This document shows positions 23,869 through 33,382 of a stretch of DNA of 64,000 nucleotides, one piece after another. The position numbers and the translations under genes were made by a program. The DNA is from Streptomyces rubiginosohelvolus (lineage in GTDB: Bacteria; Actinomycetota; Actinomycetes; Streptomycetales; Streptomycetaceae). The stretch lies in contig NZ_BMTW01000011.1 in assembly GCF_014649875.1 (NCBI RefSeq), positions 1 through 64,000 of the forward strand, read 5' to 3'. Below the pieces are notes generated by a model. That model was not told where the DNA came from. It made no database searches and saw only the letters and a list, made by a program, of their open reading frames with translations. Each line of letters opens with the position of its first letter. The first letter of the stretch is position 1.

Positions 23869-25887
23869 TCAGTGCACCGCCGTGAGCGTCCCGCCCTCGC
23901 GCAGCGACGCCGTCAGCTCCACATCGGCGTCACGGGGCGCCCGCACCGCGAGCGTCGGCCCGCCCGCCGCGCCCCGCACTGCCCCGCTCGCCTCGATACG
24001 GGTCACCGCCCGGCTCCCCGCGGCCAGGACGTACCACCGGCCGGAGGACGCCTTCCAGTGCGTGCCCGCCAGCACGTGCTGCCCGAACCTGCTGCACAGC
24101 GCCGTGTCGTCGCGGTCGGCGACCACCACGGCCGGGTCCGTGGGCGAGGGGGCGGGCGCGAGGAACTGCACCAGGACGCGGCCGGGACCCCGCCAGGTGT
24201 CGGCCCGGGTGCACAGCCAGCCGGCCGAAGCGCCGCCCTCGGGCAGCTTCTGCTCGGCGAAGGCCCAGTTGTTGACCGACCGCACGCCGGAGCCCGCCAG
24301 GGTCCGCAGGGAACACGCCGTACGCGCCCAGGCGAGCAGCGCGTCGGTGCTCGTCGCCTCACGCGGCTGCCGGGCCGGCGCGCCGCGCCCGGGCTTCGGC
24401 GTGTATGTCAGATGCGCGGGAGCCAGATCGCCCAGATCCGTCACCAGGAACGCGTGCTTCTCCACGATCCGCTCCGAGGACCGCAACTGGAGCACCGGCC
24501 ACGTCTCGCACGCGCCGCCCGCGGCGGGCCGGGGCACCTCGGCGGTGACGCCGTCCGGGTCCACCTCCAGCGGCCGTCCGGGCGTGTCGGGAGCGAGCAG
24601 GTCCCGAGTGGTGGACTCCGCGATCCAGGGGGCGAGCAGGAACCGCGCGCCGTCGCCCGTACGGCTGACGACGACCGCCGCACCCGTCGTCACGTCCGCG
24701 TCGTCGGTCCGGGCGAAGTCGATCGCCGCCCCGCCGGACCCGGACAGCGGCTCCGCGTACCGCACCACCCGGACCCCGCCGTCGTGGAACAGCACCACCG
24801 CCGCTCCGTCCACCTCACCCGCGAACAGCAGCCGGGGCGGCTGCGCGGGCGGCACCGTGACCGTGCCCGGCGTCGTGGACACCCGGACCGACTCGGGCGG
24901 CCCCGCCCAGGCCCGCAGCGCCCGGCCCAGCAGTCCGTCGTCGTCCGTACGCCCGCCCCTGGCCGGCCAGGCGGTGAAGTCGACGCGCGAGGTGTCCGCC
25001 CACCGCTCCGCCGCCGTCCGCATCAGCTCCGCCGGATCGAGCACCGGCGCGAACACACCCGCCGGGGACCGCTCTTCGCCCCCGTCCCGCGCCCCCTGCT
25101 CGACGGCGACCGCCAGGCCCCCCGCCACCACGCACAGCGCCGCGGCCACCGCCGCCGCCCGCACCCGGTGCCTGCGCCGCAGCAGGTCGCTCGGGCGGGT
25201 CTGGACCGTGCACGGGTCGAACTCGCCGGACCTGAGCATCGCCTGCGCCCCGGCCCGGTCCGGCCGCCCCAGCCGGGCCGCCCGGCGCACCGCGCCCGCC
25301 GGATCCGCCACCGCGGCGCCGGCCAGCAGCTCCCGGACCCCGGACTCGTCGAGCCCTTCCAGCAGCTGCAGCGCGAACGCCGCCCGGACGGGCCCGTCCA
25401 CCGCCGACAGCGCCCGGTCCAGAGCCAGTTCGTCGACGCCGCCCGCCCGGGGGAAGAGCCGCAGCCCCCACACCACCGGCAGGGCCGGACGCAGCGCGGC
25501 CGGGGCCGGGAGCCGCCCGGGCCACCAGCGGGGCCGCCGCTCGTGGGCCAGCGCCGCCCGCAGCACCCGCAGCCGCACCCACCCGTACGCCGGATGCGCG
25601 GGGACCCGGTCCGCCGCGGCGCCCTCCGCGCCCGCCGGAGGGCCGGTCCGGCGGGACTGGGCCGGAACGCGCGGGCCCGACGCCTTGCTCCCGGCCGCGG
25701 GCAGGGCCCGCTGGACGACGGCGTGGGCGGTCAGGACCCGGCGGTGCCGGCCGAGCGCCGGCGGCAGGACGACATAGGCGAGCCGAACCAGGCGCGGGTA
25801 GTGCTCCACGAGGGCGGCCTCGGCCTGCTGCACGCCCGTGCGGTCGCTCTGTACGTCGGTCCGCTGCTGCGGTTGATGGATCGGCAT
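23869..25887 (-). CDS. Membrane protein with degenerate sigma-factor-like cytoplasmic domain
   Basis: A 672-residue protein with an unusual build. Residues 20-45 (EAALVEHYPRLVRLAYVVLP) resemble the start of ECF sigma region 2. Residues about 150-190 (LSAVDGPVRAAFALQLLEGLDESGVRELL) resemble sigma region 4. The DNA-contacting parts between them look eroded. One membrane helix (about 240-262) follows a basic stretch, and the remaining 400 residues should be outside the cell. This exported part is all-beta-looking, with repeated Trp/Thr/Arg and a few Cys, and no enzyme motif. The ATG at 25887 has GGAAGG upstream; an ATG at 25926 lacks a ribosome binding site. It may be a sensor that evolved from a membrane-tethered sigma factor. 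The function is unknown. Confidence 0.65.
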   Translation of the reverse strand: MPIHQPQQRTDVQSDRTGVQQAEAALVEHYPRLVRLAYVVLPPALGRHRRVLTAHAVVQRALPAAGSKASGPRVPAQSRRTGPPAGAEGAAADRVPAHPAYGWVRLRVLRAALAHERRPRWWPGRLPAPAALRPALPVVWGLRLFPRAGGVDELALDRALSAVDGPVRAAFALQLLEGLDESGVRELLAGAAVADPAGAVRRAARLGRPDRAGAQAMLRSGEFDPCTVQTRPSDLLRRRHRVRAAAVAAALCVVAGGLAVAVEQGARDGGEERSPAGVFAPVLDPAELMRTAAERWADTSRVDFTAWPARGGRTDDDGLLGRALRAWAGPPESVRVSTTPGTVTVPPAQPPRLLFAGEVDGAAVVLFHDGGVRVVRYAEPLSGSGGAAIDFARTDDADVTTGAAVVVSRTGDGARFLLAPWIAESTTRDLLAPDTPGRPLEVDPDGVTAEVPRPAAGGACETWPVLQLRSSERIVEKHAFLVTDLGDLAPAHLTYTPKPGRGAPARQPREATSTDALLAWARTACSLRTLAGSGVRSVNNWAFAEQKLPEGGASAGWLCTRADTWRGPGRVLVQFLAPAPSPTDPAVVVADRDDTALCSRFGQHVLAGTHWKASSGRWYVLAAGSRAVTRIEASGAVRGAAGGPTLAVRAPRDADVELTASLREGGTLTAVH

Positions 25888-25977
25888 GGAATCGGTGCCT
25901 TCCGGGGCCGTGGCGGGGGGTGTCATACCGACAAACGAGTCAATCGTGTGACGGTCACATCACCCGTACGCGGCGCC

Positions 25978-26430
25978 TCAGCCGTGCGCGCCGCCGGGGG
26001 AGGCGAGCAGGGCGTCCAGGACCCTGCCGAACATCCGTCGTCCTGCGGAGGCGAGCAGCGGGTCACCCCACCGGGGCACCAGCCGCACCCGCAGCTCCTC
26101 GACCCACACCACATGGGAACCGGAATCCGTGGGCAGCACGTCGATCGAGGCCCGGCCCAACACCACGGCGCCCCGCTTCTCCAGTTGGCACACCCCGGCC
26201 CGGCCCCCGGCGGGCGGCGTCCACCGCACCACTTCCATCGGATCGTCGAACGCCAGCGGGCCCAGCCCCGTACGCGCCACGAAGACCGTGCCGAGCTGCG
26301 AGGGAAGCCCGGTCGGAACCGAGATCGCGGTCAACGGCACCTGCGCGGCGTGCCGTTCCCAGTCGGTCACCCGACGCCAGGCCTCGGCTGCGGGGAGAGG
26401 GGAGAAACGCTCGATCCGAAAGACGGCCAC
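25978..26430 (-). CDS. SRPBCC-family protein
   Basis: A 150-residue helix-grip protein: AVFRIERFSPLPAAEAWRRVTDWERHAAQVPL at the N-terminus, TVFVARTGLGPLAFDDPMEV in the sheet, and a C-terminal helix RRMFGRVLDALL. It probably binds a hydrophobic ligand. The GTG start at 26430 is preceded after 6 bases by TAGGAT (26442-26437 on the minus strand), with no Shine-Dalgarno sequence, so it is leaderless. It is separate from the DeoR gene 45 bases upstream in the same direction. Confidence 0.75.
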   Translation of the reverse strand: MAVFRIERFSPLPAAEAWRRVTDWERHAAQVPLTAISVPTGLPSQLGTVFVARTGLGPLAFDDPMEVVRWTPPAGGRAGVCQLEKRGAVVLGRASIDVLPTDSGSHVVWVEELRVRLVPRWGDPLLASAGRRMFGRVLDALLASPGGAHG

Positions 26431-26475
26431 AGCCCGATCCTAGTCCCGCACACCGGGAGCCGAGCGGAACCCGCG

Positions 26476-27336
26476 TCAGCCCTCGGTGGCGGGCGGGGCC
26501 TCGGCGGTCCCGGCGGGAGCGTCGCCCGCCACCAGCAGACCCGGCAGATGCTCCTCGATCTCCGCGCGCAGCTCCGGAGCCAGGCCCGCGTCCGTGACCA
26601 GCGTGTCGACCTCCTCCAGCGCGGCGAACGAACTCAGGCCCACCGTGCCCCACTTGGTGTGGTCGGCCACCACCACGATCCGGCGCGCCGCCCGCACGAA
26701 ACGGCGGTTGGTCTCCGCCTCCGCCAGATTGGGCGTCGAGAGCCCCGCCTCGGCCGAGATCCCGTGCACACCGAGGAACAGCACATCGAAGTGGAGGGAG
26801 TCGATGGCCCGGTCCGCGACCGGGCCGACCAGGGAGTCCGAGGGGGTGCGCACCCCGCCCGTCAGCACCACCGTCGCCGCCCCGGGCCGCGCGCCGCGCC
26901 CCCCGGCCGGACGCTGCGCGTCGTGGAACACGTCGGCCACCCGCACCGAGTTGGTCACCACCGTCAGGTCCGGCACGTCCAGCAGATGCCGGGCCAGCGC
27001 GAAAGTCGTCGTCCCGCCCGAGAGCGCGATGGCGCTGCCGGGCACCGCCAGCGCCGCCGCCGCCCGGGCGATGTCCTCCTTGGCGCTCAGCTCCAGCGCC
27101 GACTTCGCCTCGAACCCGGGCTCGTGCGTGCTCGCCTCGACGACCGGGACCGCACCGCCGTGGACCTTCTCGATGACACCCTGGCGGGCCAGCGCGTCCA
27201 GGTCCCGGCGGATCGTCATGTCGGAGACGTTCAGCTTGCGGGTCAGCTCGTTGACCCGGACCCCACCACGCCTGCGCACCTCGTCGAGGATCAGCGCACG
27301 GCGCTGCTCCGCGAGCAGGTTCTGATTCTCGCTCAA
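26476..27336 (-). CDS. DeoR/GlpR-family transcriptional regulator
   Basis: A 286-residue repressor. The N-terminal winged helix-turn-helix (LAEQRRALILDEVRRRGG, then LTRKLNVSDMTIRRDLDAL, EKVHGGAV) is typical DeoR. The C-terminal sugar-phosphate sensor has IALSGGTTTFALARHL and VFLGVHGISAEAGLSTP. It would repress a sugar or polyol catabolic operon and release on a phosphorylated intermediate, but no such operon is adjacent. The start is taken as TTG 27336, which gives a SENQNLLAEQRR beginning; an ATG at 27396 is in frame. An unusual Ala/Gly/Arg-rich insert (about residues 143-153) interrupts the sensor domain. Confidence 0.85.
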   Translation of the reverse strand: MSENQNLLAEQRRALILDEVRRRGGVRVNELTRKLNVSDMTIRRDLDALARQGVIEKVHGGAVPVVEASTHEPGFEAKSALELSAKEDIARAAAALAVPGSAIALSGGTTTFALARHLLDVPDLTVVTNSVRVADVFHDAQRPAGGRGARPGAATVVLTGGVRTPSDSLVGPVADRAIDSLHFDVLFLGVHGISAEAGLSTPNLAEAETNRRFVRAARRIVVVADHTKWGTVGLSSFAALEEVDTLVTDAGLAPELRAEIEEHLPGLLVAGDAPAGTAEAPPATEG

Positions 27337-27591
27337 CGCCGGGTCCGGTCCTTCCCTCTGCCGTACCGTCCGCAGCGGTCTGCGGGCCACGCTCATCCTG
27401 CCACGCAGGCATGTCCGGCGTATCACCTGGGGAGATTCCGTGAGACCGCTCACGCGGCCGCCCCGGGCCGGGGATCGTGGCTCCGGGCGACCCGCCGCAT
27501 CCCCGCCTCCCGGCCCGCCCGCCGCTCTGCCCGCATCCGTGACCGCTGTGCCGCTTCCCGCTGTGCCGCTCGCCCGAGAAAGAGTTCCCCC

Positions 27592-30021
27592 TTGGCTCCT
27601 GCCACCCCGCCCCCGTCCGCCTCTCAGCCCGCCACCGAGCCCTCCCAGCACTCCGGGACAGCCCTGGAACTGCTCGTCCACGGCGTCGGCGGCGCCACCC
27701 CGCAGGAGATGCTGGACGACCCGCGTACCGTCCGGGTCACCGGGGACGCGACCGCCGCCGTGTACCGGCGCACCGAGGACGCCCATGGCGAGAAGCACCC
27801 CGAGCGCTACCGGGACGAGCCCGTCGCCGAGGCGTACTGCTGGTCCGGCCTTACCTCCGGCAACGGCTCCCGCGCGCTGTGGCTGCTGCTCCTGCCGTTC
27901 ATGGTGGTCAACCTCGCCCACTGGATGCGCCCCACCGCCACCGGCCGCACCCGCGCGGTTCGGCTGTACGGCGTCCTGGTGCGGCTCGTGGCCCTCAGCC
28001 TCACCGTGCTGCTCACGGCGGCCGCCTGCGAAGTCGCCCTCGACCTGCTGGCCTGGCAGTGCGCCGGCGCCGACGCCTGTGCCGAACGCCGTTCCTGGCT
28101 CGGCTTCCTGTCGGAGCGTCAGGGCGGCTGGTGGTCCCAGCCCGGCCGCCGCCTCGCCCTGGCCGCCGTCGTGCCCGCGGCCCTGGTGGGACTCCTGTGG
28201 TACCTGTCCAACCGGACCTGGAGCGCGTACGAGTCCCAACGCCCCCTGGACGGAGAGGACTTCGCAGAGGACGAGTCCTTCGGGGCGGCGGCGGACCACG
28301 GCCCGGACGCCGACGACCACCCGCGCCCGCCCCTTCCGGTCCGCCCCGCGCTCGGCAGGCCCGGCTTCTGGTACGGCAGGCGGCTCGTCGCCCGGCTCCG
28401 CGCCGCCCACACGGCGGCCGGGTTCCTGACCGTCGCCGCGGCCGTCGCCGGCGCCGCCGCACGCTACGACCGGGGCACGGAAGGACCGGTGCCCCGGTTC
28501 ATCGGCGCGGCCGTCGAGGGCGGCATCGTGCTGTGCGCGCTCGTCGTCGTCTGGGTCGTCTGCCGCCGGGGCCGCAGCGAACGGACCCGCGACACCCGCC
28601 TGGACGGCGCCCTGATCAGCTGTCTGCCCGGCTCCGCGCTGGCCCTGCTCGGTCTCGCCGTGCTGTACGCGTCCTGGTCGCGCCCCGGCTGGCAGTCCTC
28701 GGGCACCCTGCCCGGCGAGGCCGCCTTCCGGTTCCTCGCCCTCGGCCAGGGCATCCTCGTCATCGCCCTCGCCGTGGTCGCCCTGGGCCTCTACCGGCGC
28801 ATCCCCGAACCCCGCACCGTCCTGTACGGCCTCGGCGGCCCCGCGGTCGCGATGCTCGCCTGTGCCCTCGGCGGTGTGATGACGGGCGGGGTGGCCCAGC
28901 GCGTCGCCGACTGGCTGGACGGTCCGGGCACCCCGGGCATGGGCCGCAGCTCCGACATCGCCGGGCCGCCGGTTCTGCTGAGCTGGCAGGCCTCCGTCAT
29001 CCCGGTGCTCCTGCTGCTCCTGCTCGTCCCCGTCCTGGTGCTGGTCGTCCGCACCGCGCGCACCGCCCGCCGGCTGGGCCCGGTCATCGAGGCCGAGTAC
29101 GCCCCCGAACCGTCCGACGAGGGCCGCACCCGCCGGATCGCCCGGATCCGCGCCGCAGCCGCCCTCACCGACTCCGCGCCCTGGATCGTCGGCGTGGTCT
29201 CCACCGCCTCCCTGCTGCTCGGGGCGGTCGCGATCGCCGGCTCCTGGTACAGCGAGCAGGTGCCGGGCCGGGCCGCCGACGGCAGCGGTCCGCTCCTCGA
29301 ATCGTTCGCCGAGGCCGCCCAGGCCACCGGCTCCTGGCTGATCGGCTTCGGCTTCCTCCTCTTCGTCGCCGGCGGCCGCCGCGCCTACAAGGACGCCTCG
29401 GCCCGCCGGACCATCGGCATCCTCTGGGACGTGGGCACCTTCTGGCCCCGCGCCGCCCACCCCTTCGCGCCCCCCTGCTACGCCGAGCGCGCCGTCCCCG
29501 ACCTCGCCTCGCGGATGTCCGCGTGGACGTCGACCACACCCCGGGGCCGGCTCGTCATCTCGGGCCACTCCCAGGGCAGCGTGCTCGCCGCCTCCGCCGT
29601 CTGGCAACTGCCCGACGCCACCCGCCCGCGGGTCGCGCTGCTCACCTACGGCTCGCCCCTGGAGCGGCTGTACGGACGGTGGTTCCCGGCCTACTTCGGC
29701 CCGGGGCCGCTGCTCGGGCTGCACCGCTCGGTGCACTGCTGGCGCAATCTGTGGCGGGCCACCGACCCGATCGGCGGCCCCGTCCGCATCGGCGCCGACC
29801 CCGACCCGGGCGTCGACCGGGGCCCGCTGAGGGACCCGCTGGCCTACGGGCGGACCACGGAGCTCCCGCTGCCCGAACCGATCCTCGGGCACTCCGACTA
29901 CCAGGCCGACCCGGCCTTCGCCGACGCGCGCGCCGACCTCCTGGCGGAGCTGGGCCCGCACGTCCCTCGGCAGGCGGAGGCGCGGACTCAGAAGGGCACG
30001 TCGGGGAGGTCCTCCGGGTAG
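27592..30021 (+). CDS. Integral membrane alpha/beta hydrolase with interrupted fold
   Basis: An 809-residue protein. Near residue 30, LELLVHGVGGATPQEML looks like the oxyanion strand and HG motif of an alpha/beta hydrolase. Near 655-665, GRLVISGHSQGSVLAASAVW is a nucleophile elbow (Ser660), followed by a final HSDYQADPAF near 766 that could hold the His. Between these, about 600 residues carry some eight or nine membrane helices and charged loops. So the hydrolase fold seems split by a membrane domain, or only its two ends are near each other in space. A lipase- or esterase-like reaction at the membrane is plausible. The start is uncertain: TTG 27592 has only a weak GAAAGAG. The 3' end overlaps the convergent gene by 34 bases. 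Confidence 0.7.
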   Translation: MAPATPPPSASQPATEPSQHSGTALELLVHGVGGATPQEMLDDPRTVRVTGDATAAVYRRTEDAHGEKHPERYRDEPVAEAYCWSGLTSGNGSRALWLLLLPFMVVNLAHWMRPTATGRTRAVRLYGVLVRLVALSLTVLLTAAACEVALDLLAWQCAGADACAERRSWLGFLSERQGGWWSQPGRRLALAAVVPAALVGLLWYLSNRTWSAYESQRPLDGEDFAEDESFGAAADHGPDADDHPRPPLPVRPALGRPGFWYGRRLVARLRAAHTAAGFLTVAAAVAGAAARYDRGTEGPVPRFIGAAVEGGIVLCALVVVWVVCRRGRSERTRDTRLDGALISCLPGSALALLGLAVLYASWSRPGWQSSGTLPGEAAFRFLALGQGILVIALAVVALGLYRRIPEPRTVLYGLGGPAVAMLACALGGVMTGGVAQRVADWLDGPGTPGMGRSSDIAGPPVLLSWQASVIPVLLLLLLVPVLVLVVRTARTARRLGPVIEAEYAPEPSDEGRTRRIARIRAAAALTDSAPWIVGVVSTASLLLGAVAIAGSWYSEQVPGRAADGSGPLLESFAEAAQATGSWLIGFGFLLFVAGGRRAYKDASARRTIGILWDVGTFWPRAAHPFAPPCYAERAVPDLASRMSAWTSTTPRGRLVISGHSQGSVLAASAVWQLPDATRPRVALLTYGSPLERLYGRWFPAYFGPGPLLGLHRSVHCWRNLWRATDPIGGPVRIGADPDPGVDRGPLRDPLAYGRTTELPLPEPILGHSDYQADPAFADARADLLAELGPHVPRQAEARTQKGTSGRSSG

Positions 30022-32417
30022 AGCAGGGTCAGGTCGTCCGTGCTCGGCTCGGCGAGCTGGGCGACCCGGCCCGCGTGCCGCTCCACCATCGACTCGAAGG
30101 TCTGGCGGGCGGTGCGGCCGTTGCCGAAGGCGGGGCCCTTGGGGAGCGCCGTGAAGTGCTTCAGGAGCGCCTCCCCGGTCCCCGCCGCCAGGCTGTACTC
30201 ATGCTCCTCGGCCTGCTGCTCGACGATCCGCAGCAGCTCCTCGGGGAGGTAGTCCTGGAAGGTGATGGTCCGGGAGAACCGTGAGGCCACACCGGGGTTG
30301 ACGGTGAGGAACCGCTCCATCTCCACGGTGTAGCCCGCGACGATCACGACCACCGCGTCCCGGTGGTCCTCCATCAGCTTCACCAGCGTGTCGATGGCCT
30401 CCCGGCCGAAGTCGCGGCCGGAGTCCTCGGGGGAGAGGGCGTACGCCTCGTCGACGAACAGCACCCCGCCGCGCGCCCGGTCGAACGCCTCCTGGGTCCG
30501 GATCGCCGTCGAGCCGATGTGCTCGCCGACCAGGTCGACCCGGGACACCTCGACCAGATGGCCGCGCTCCAGCACACCGAGCGAGGCCAGGATCTCCCCG
30601 TACAGCCGGGCGACCGTGGTCTTGCCCGTACCGGGGGAGCCGGTGAAGACGAGGTGGCGGCGGACGGACGCGGCCTTCAGACCGGCCTCCGCGCGGCGTC
30701 GGCCCACCTCGATCATGTCCGTGAGCGCCCGCACCTCCCGCTTGACGCTCTCCAGGCCCACCAGCGCGTCCAGTTCACCGAGGACCGCCGAGGAGTCCCG
30801 GGCCGGCTCCGCCGGGGCGAGGGGCTCGGGGGCGGGCTCGACCGCGCGCTGCCCGGGCAGCGCGCCCAGCAGACCCGGCGTCGACTGTGTGGCCGTCAGC
30901 ACCGGGGGAGGCGGCGCCGGAGCCGTCCGCAGACCGCTCTCGTCGCTCGTGCAGTCCCGGGCCACCGGCCCGGCCGCGGAACCGCCGTCCCCCTCGGGGA
31001 ACTCGTAACCGCCCCGCGCGCACCGCTCGGTACGGCACCGGGTCAGGGTCGTACGGCAGCCCTCCATGACATGGAAGCCGTACCCCTCACTGCCCGTCAC
31101 CCGGCAGCCGTCGAAGGTGCCCCGGCCCTCGGCCGAGACGTAGAACCCCGCCTCGGCGGGCGAGGTGACCGTGCAGCGCTCGATGGTGGGGTCCGCGCCC
31201 TTGGTGACGATGACCCCGGTCTGCGCCGCGTCGATGGTGCAGTTGTTCAGCGTGCCGCCGCTGCCGTGGTCACGGAACCAGGCGCCCGTGGACGCCTCCC
31301 GGATCCGGCAGTCGTCGAGCTGCGCGGTCGCCCCGTCGCTCACCGACACGGCGGTGTTACGGATCTGGGAGAGGTCGCTGTCCACCACATCGGCCCGCGA
31401 ACCCCGGTCGAGGACGAACAGCGCGTCGGGCACGTCGTGCACCCGGCAGGCGTCCAGTATCACCGTCGCGCCGTCACTGACCCAGACCGCCGGATAGTCG
31501 CCCGTACTGTCGTGGATCTCGCACTGGTTGGCGTCGACCCGGGTCCCCGGGTCCCAGACCGAGAGTCCGTTGCGGCCGAACCGGCGGACCGTGGAACGGG
31601 TCAGCGTGAGCACCGAACGCGACCGCAGGTCGACGGCGTTCTCCGGGATGTCGTGGATGTCGCAGTCGGCGAGCGTCAGCACCGCGTCCGTGTCCAGCGT
31701 GACGCCGTCCGCCGACGTGCGGTGCACGGTGCAGTCGGTGAGGTGGGCCGAGGCGCGGGCCGTGACCTGGATGCCGCTGCCCTTGATCTCGTACACCTCG
31801 CAGCCGAACGCCTCCAGACCGCTGCCGTCGCCGGTGACGCCGATGCCCGCCCCGGACGCGTGGTGGATCCGGCAGCGGTCCAGACGCGGGTGCCCGCCGT
31901 CGCGGACCGACACCCCTGACTGGCCCGCCGAGACGATCTCGCACTCCTCGAACACTCCGCCCGCGCCGTCCAGTACGGCGATCCCGACCCCGGCCGGATT
32001 GTCGACCGTGCAGCGCCGCACGGTGGGCCGCGCCGCGCCGCGCACCTCGATGCCCGCGGCGGACCGGGTCACGATCCGCAGGTCCGTCAGCTCTGCCGTG
32101 CCGTCCTCGACCAGCAGCGCCGGGGCCGCCGAGTCCTGGCCCTCGATGTGGAGGCCCTGGACGACCGCGGAGGCGCGCACGGTCAGCGGTACGCCGTCGA
32201 GCGGCGCGATCCGTACGGAGCCGGCCGAGCCCTCGGGGCCGCGCAGCGTCACCGCGCGCGGGACGACGAGGTTCTCCCGGTAGGTCCCGGGCGCGACGGT
32301 GAGGACGTCGCCCTCGGCCGCCGCCTCCAGGGCCGCGGAGAGGGAGGCGTACTCGCCGGTGCGGCGGCGCCATCGCGATGTGCCGGTGTGCGTCACCTGG
32401 ACCGTGCCCTGTGCCAT
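29988..32417 (-). CDS. Right-handed parallel beta-helix protein fused to EccA/CbxX-type AAA+ ATPase
   Basis: An 809-residue protein. Residues about 25-460 are a long series of beta-helix (pectate-lyase/NosD-type) rungs of roughly 23 residues, with recurring motifs such as VRDGGHPRLDRCRIH and DGATVILDACRVH. A Pro/Ala linker (about 500-535) leads to an AAA+ domain like CbbX and EccA. It has Walker A GSPGTGKTT near 590, Walker B GVLFVDEAYAL near 655, a sensor region and a C-terminal lid. EccA-like ATPases act with type VII secretion. The beta-helix may hold a substrate while the ATPase remodels it. The ATG at 32417 begins right before the beta-helix; no signal peptide is seen, so it is cytoplasmic. 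Confidence 0.85.
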   Translation of the reverse strand: MAQGTVQVTHTGTSRWRRRTGEYASLSAALEAAAEGDVLTVAPGTYRENLVVPRAVTLRGPEGSAGSVRIAPLDGVPLTVRASAVVQGLHIEGQDSAAPALLVEDGTAELTDLRIVTRSAAGIEVRGAARPTVRRCTVDNPAGVGIAVLDGAGGVFEECEIVSAGQSGVSVRDGGHPRLDRCRIHHASGAGIGVTGDGSGLEAFGCEVYEIKGSGIQVTARASAHLTDCTVHRTSADGVTLDTDAVLTLADCDIHDIPENAVDLRSRSVLTLTRSTVRRFGRNGLSVWDPGTRVDANQCEIHDSTGDYPAVWVSDGATVILDACRVHDVPDALFVLDRGSRADVVDSDLSQIRNTAVSVSDGATAQLDDCRIREASTGAWFRDHGSGGTLNNCTIDAAQTGVIVTKGADPTIERCTVTSPAEAGFYVSAEGRGTFDGCRVTGSEGYGFHVMEGCRTTLTRCRTERCARGGYEFPEGDGGSAAGPVARDCTSDESGLRTAPAPPPPVLTATQSTPGLLGALPGQRAVEPAPEPLAPAEPARDSSAVLGELDALVGLESVKREVRALTDMIEVGRRRAEAGLKAASVRRHLVFTGSPGTGKTTVARLYGEILASLGVLERGHLVEVSRVDLVGEHIGSTAIRTQEAFDRARGGVLFVDEAYALSPEDSGRDFGREAIDTLVKLMEDHRDAVVVIVAGYTVEMERFLTVNPGVASRFSRTITFQDYLPEELLRIVEQQAEEHEYSLAAGTGEALLKHFTALPKGPAFGNGRTARQTFESMVERHAGRVAQLAEPSTDDLTLLYPEDLPDVPF

Positions 32418-32584
32418 GGCGTTGCTGTGCCCCCACCTCGTGCTGTGCGCTGCCTCGGGCCCGTCCGTCGCCGGGGAGGCGGACGGGGTCGGACCACCGT
32501 AGCGCGCGTGAGGGCCGGGAGTTGACGAGTCGGCCCCGCGGGGTGATGTCGCCGGCGGCCGCGTCCGGCCGACGGGGACCGTGG

Positions 32585-33205
32585 TCAGCCGCCCGTTCCG
32601 GCCCGGCCCCAGTCCGTGCCCGCCGCGGCCCACTCCCGGTCCAGACGCGCGTACCGCTGCCGCACCATGCGCCCTACGACCACCCTGCGGCCCGCCTCGA
32701 CACATCCGGCGGCGAGCAGGAACGTACCGATACCGGCCAGCACCGCGTGGGACCGGGCGGCGCGCCCGTCCATCGGCGGGGCGACCGGAAGGCCCGCCGC
32801 GTCCGTCCAGATCCGCAGCGGGGACCCCGATGCGCCGGACCTCGACGCGGTGGCCACCTCTCCGGTGCGCCGGCTGCCGTCCGGGGCCTGCCAGGACGCC
32901 ACCACCCAGATGCGCGCGGCCCGTTCGGAGCCGCCCTCGGGATCTCCCACGTACCGCTCCCTTCCCGGCGCCCGGCCCACCACGACCGCGTCGACGGGAT
33001 GGCGCTCCTGGTGCTGGGCGCGTACCGACCGCTGGAGGGCGTCATCGGCGAGGGAACCGCCGGCCCAGCCCGCGGCCGGGGCGCCGATCACGAGGAGCAG
33101 CAGCGCTCCGAGTGCCACCCAGGCCTCGCGGCGGTCGGTGGCGCGGCGCAGCGGATTGTCCCGCCCGCTCGACAGCCCCCGCAGCAGTGCCCACTGCCCC
33201 CTCAC
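32585..33205 (-). CDS. Rv1733c-like two-helix membrane protein
   Basis: A 206-residue protein of the Rv1733c type common in actinomycetes. After a short basic N-terminus there is a membrane helix (about 29-52, AWVALGALLLLVIGAPAAGWA) and an extracytoplasmic beta-rich domain (about 60-150). A second helix (about 152-172) and a basic cytoplasmic tail follow. Family members have no known biochemical function; Rv1733c is a dormancy-regulon antigen in Mycobacterium. The GTG start at 33205 begins with MRGQWALLRG, which agrees with the usual length. It is alone on its strand. Confidence 0.75.
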   Translation of the reverse strand: MRGQWALLRGLSSGRDNPLRRATDRREAWVALGALLLLVIGAPAAGWAGGSLADDALQRSVRAQHQERHPVDAVVVGRAPGRERYVGDPEGGSERAARIWVVASWQAPDGSRRTGEVATASRSGASGSPLRIWTDAAGLPVAPPMDGRAARSHAVLAGIGTFLLAAGCVEAGRRVVVGRMVRQRYARLDREWAAAGTDWGRAGTGG

Positions 33206-33382
33206 GCCGTGCCCCCGTCTCCCCGTCGATCGATGTCCCCGCGGCCTGCTACTGCGGGCCCGTGGTGCGGTGGATCGTCGAGATGCCGAGCCCGGCCTCC
33301 GTACCCCTAGACCGCTTTCAGCCGTCCGAGGTTGCCTGGTGCGTCCCCCGGCGCGCCGTGCCGTACGGAGAGGGTTGGCGGT

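Noticed and set aside
23338..30021. A 2227-codon open frame on the plus strand running antisense through three genes into the split hydrolase
   Set aside because: The first 4.2 kb lie opposite genes with good motifs on the minus strand and give Arg/Pro/Gly-rich, motif-free protein. High GC keeps this frame open by chance. Only the last 2.4 kb (from 27592) is a gene.
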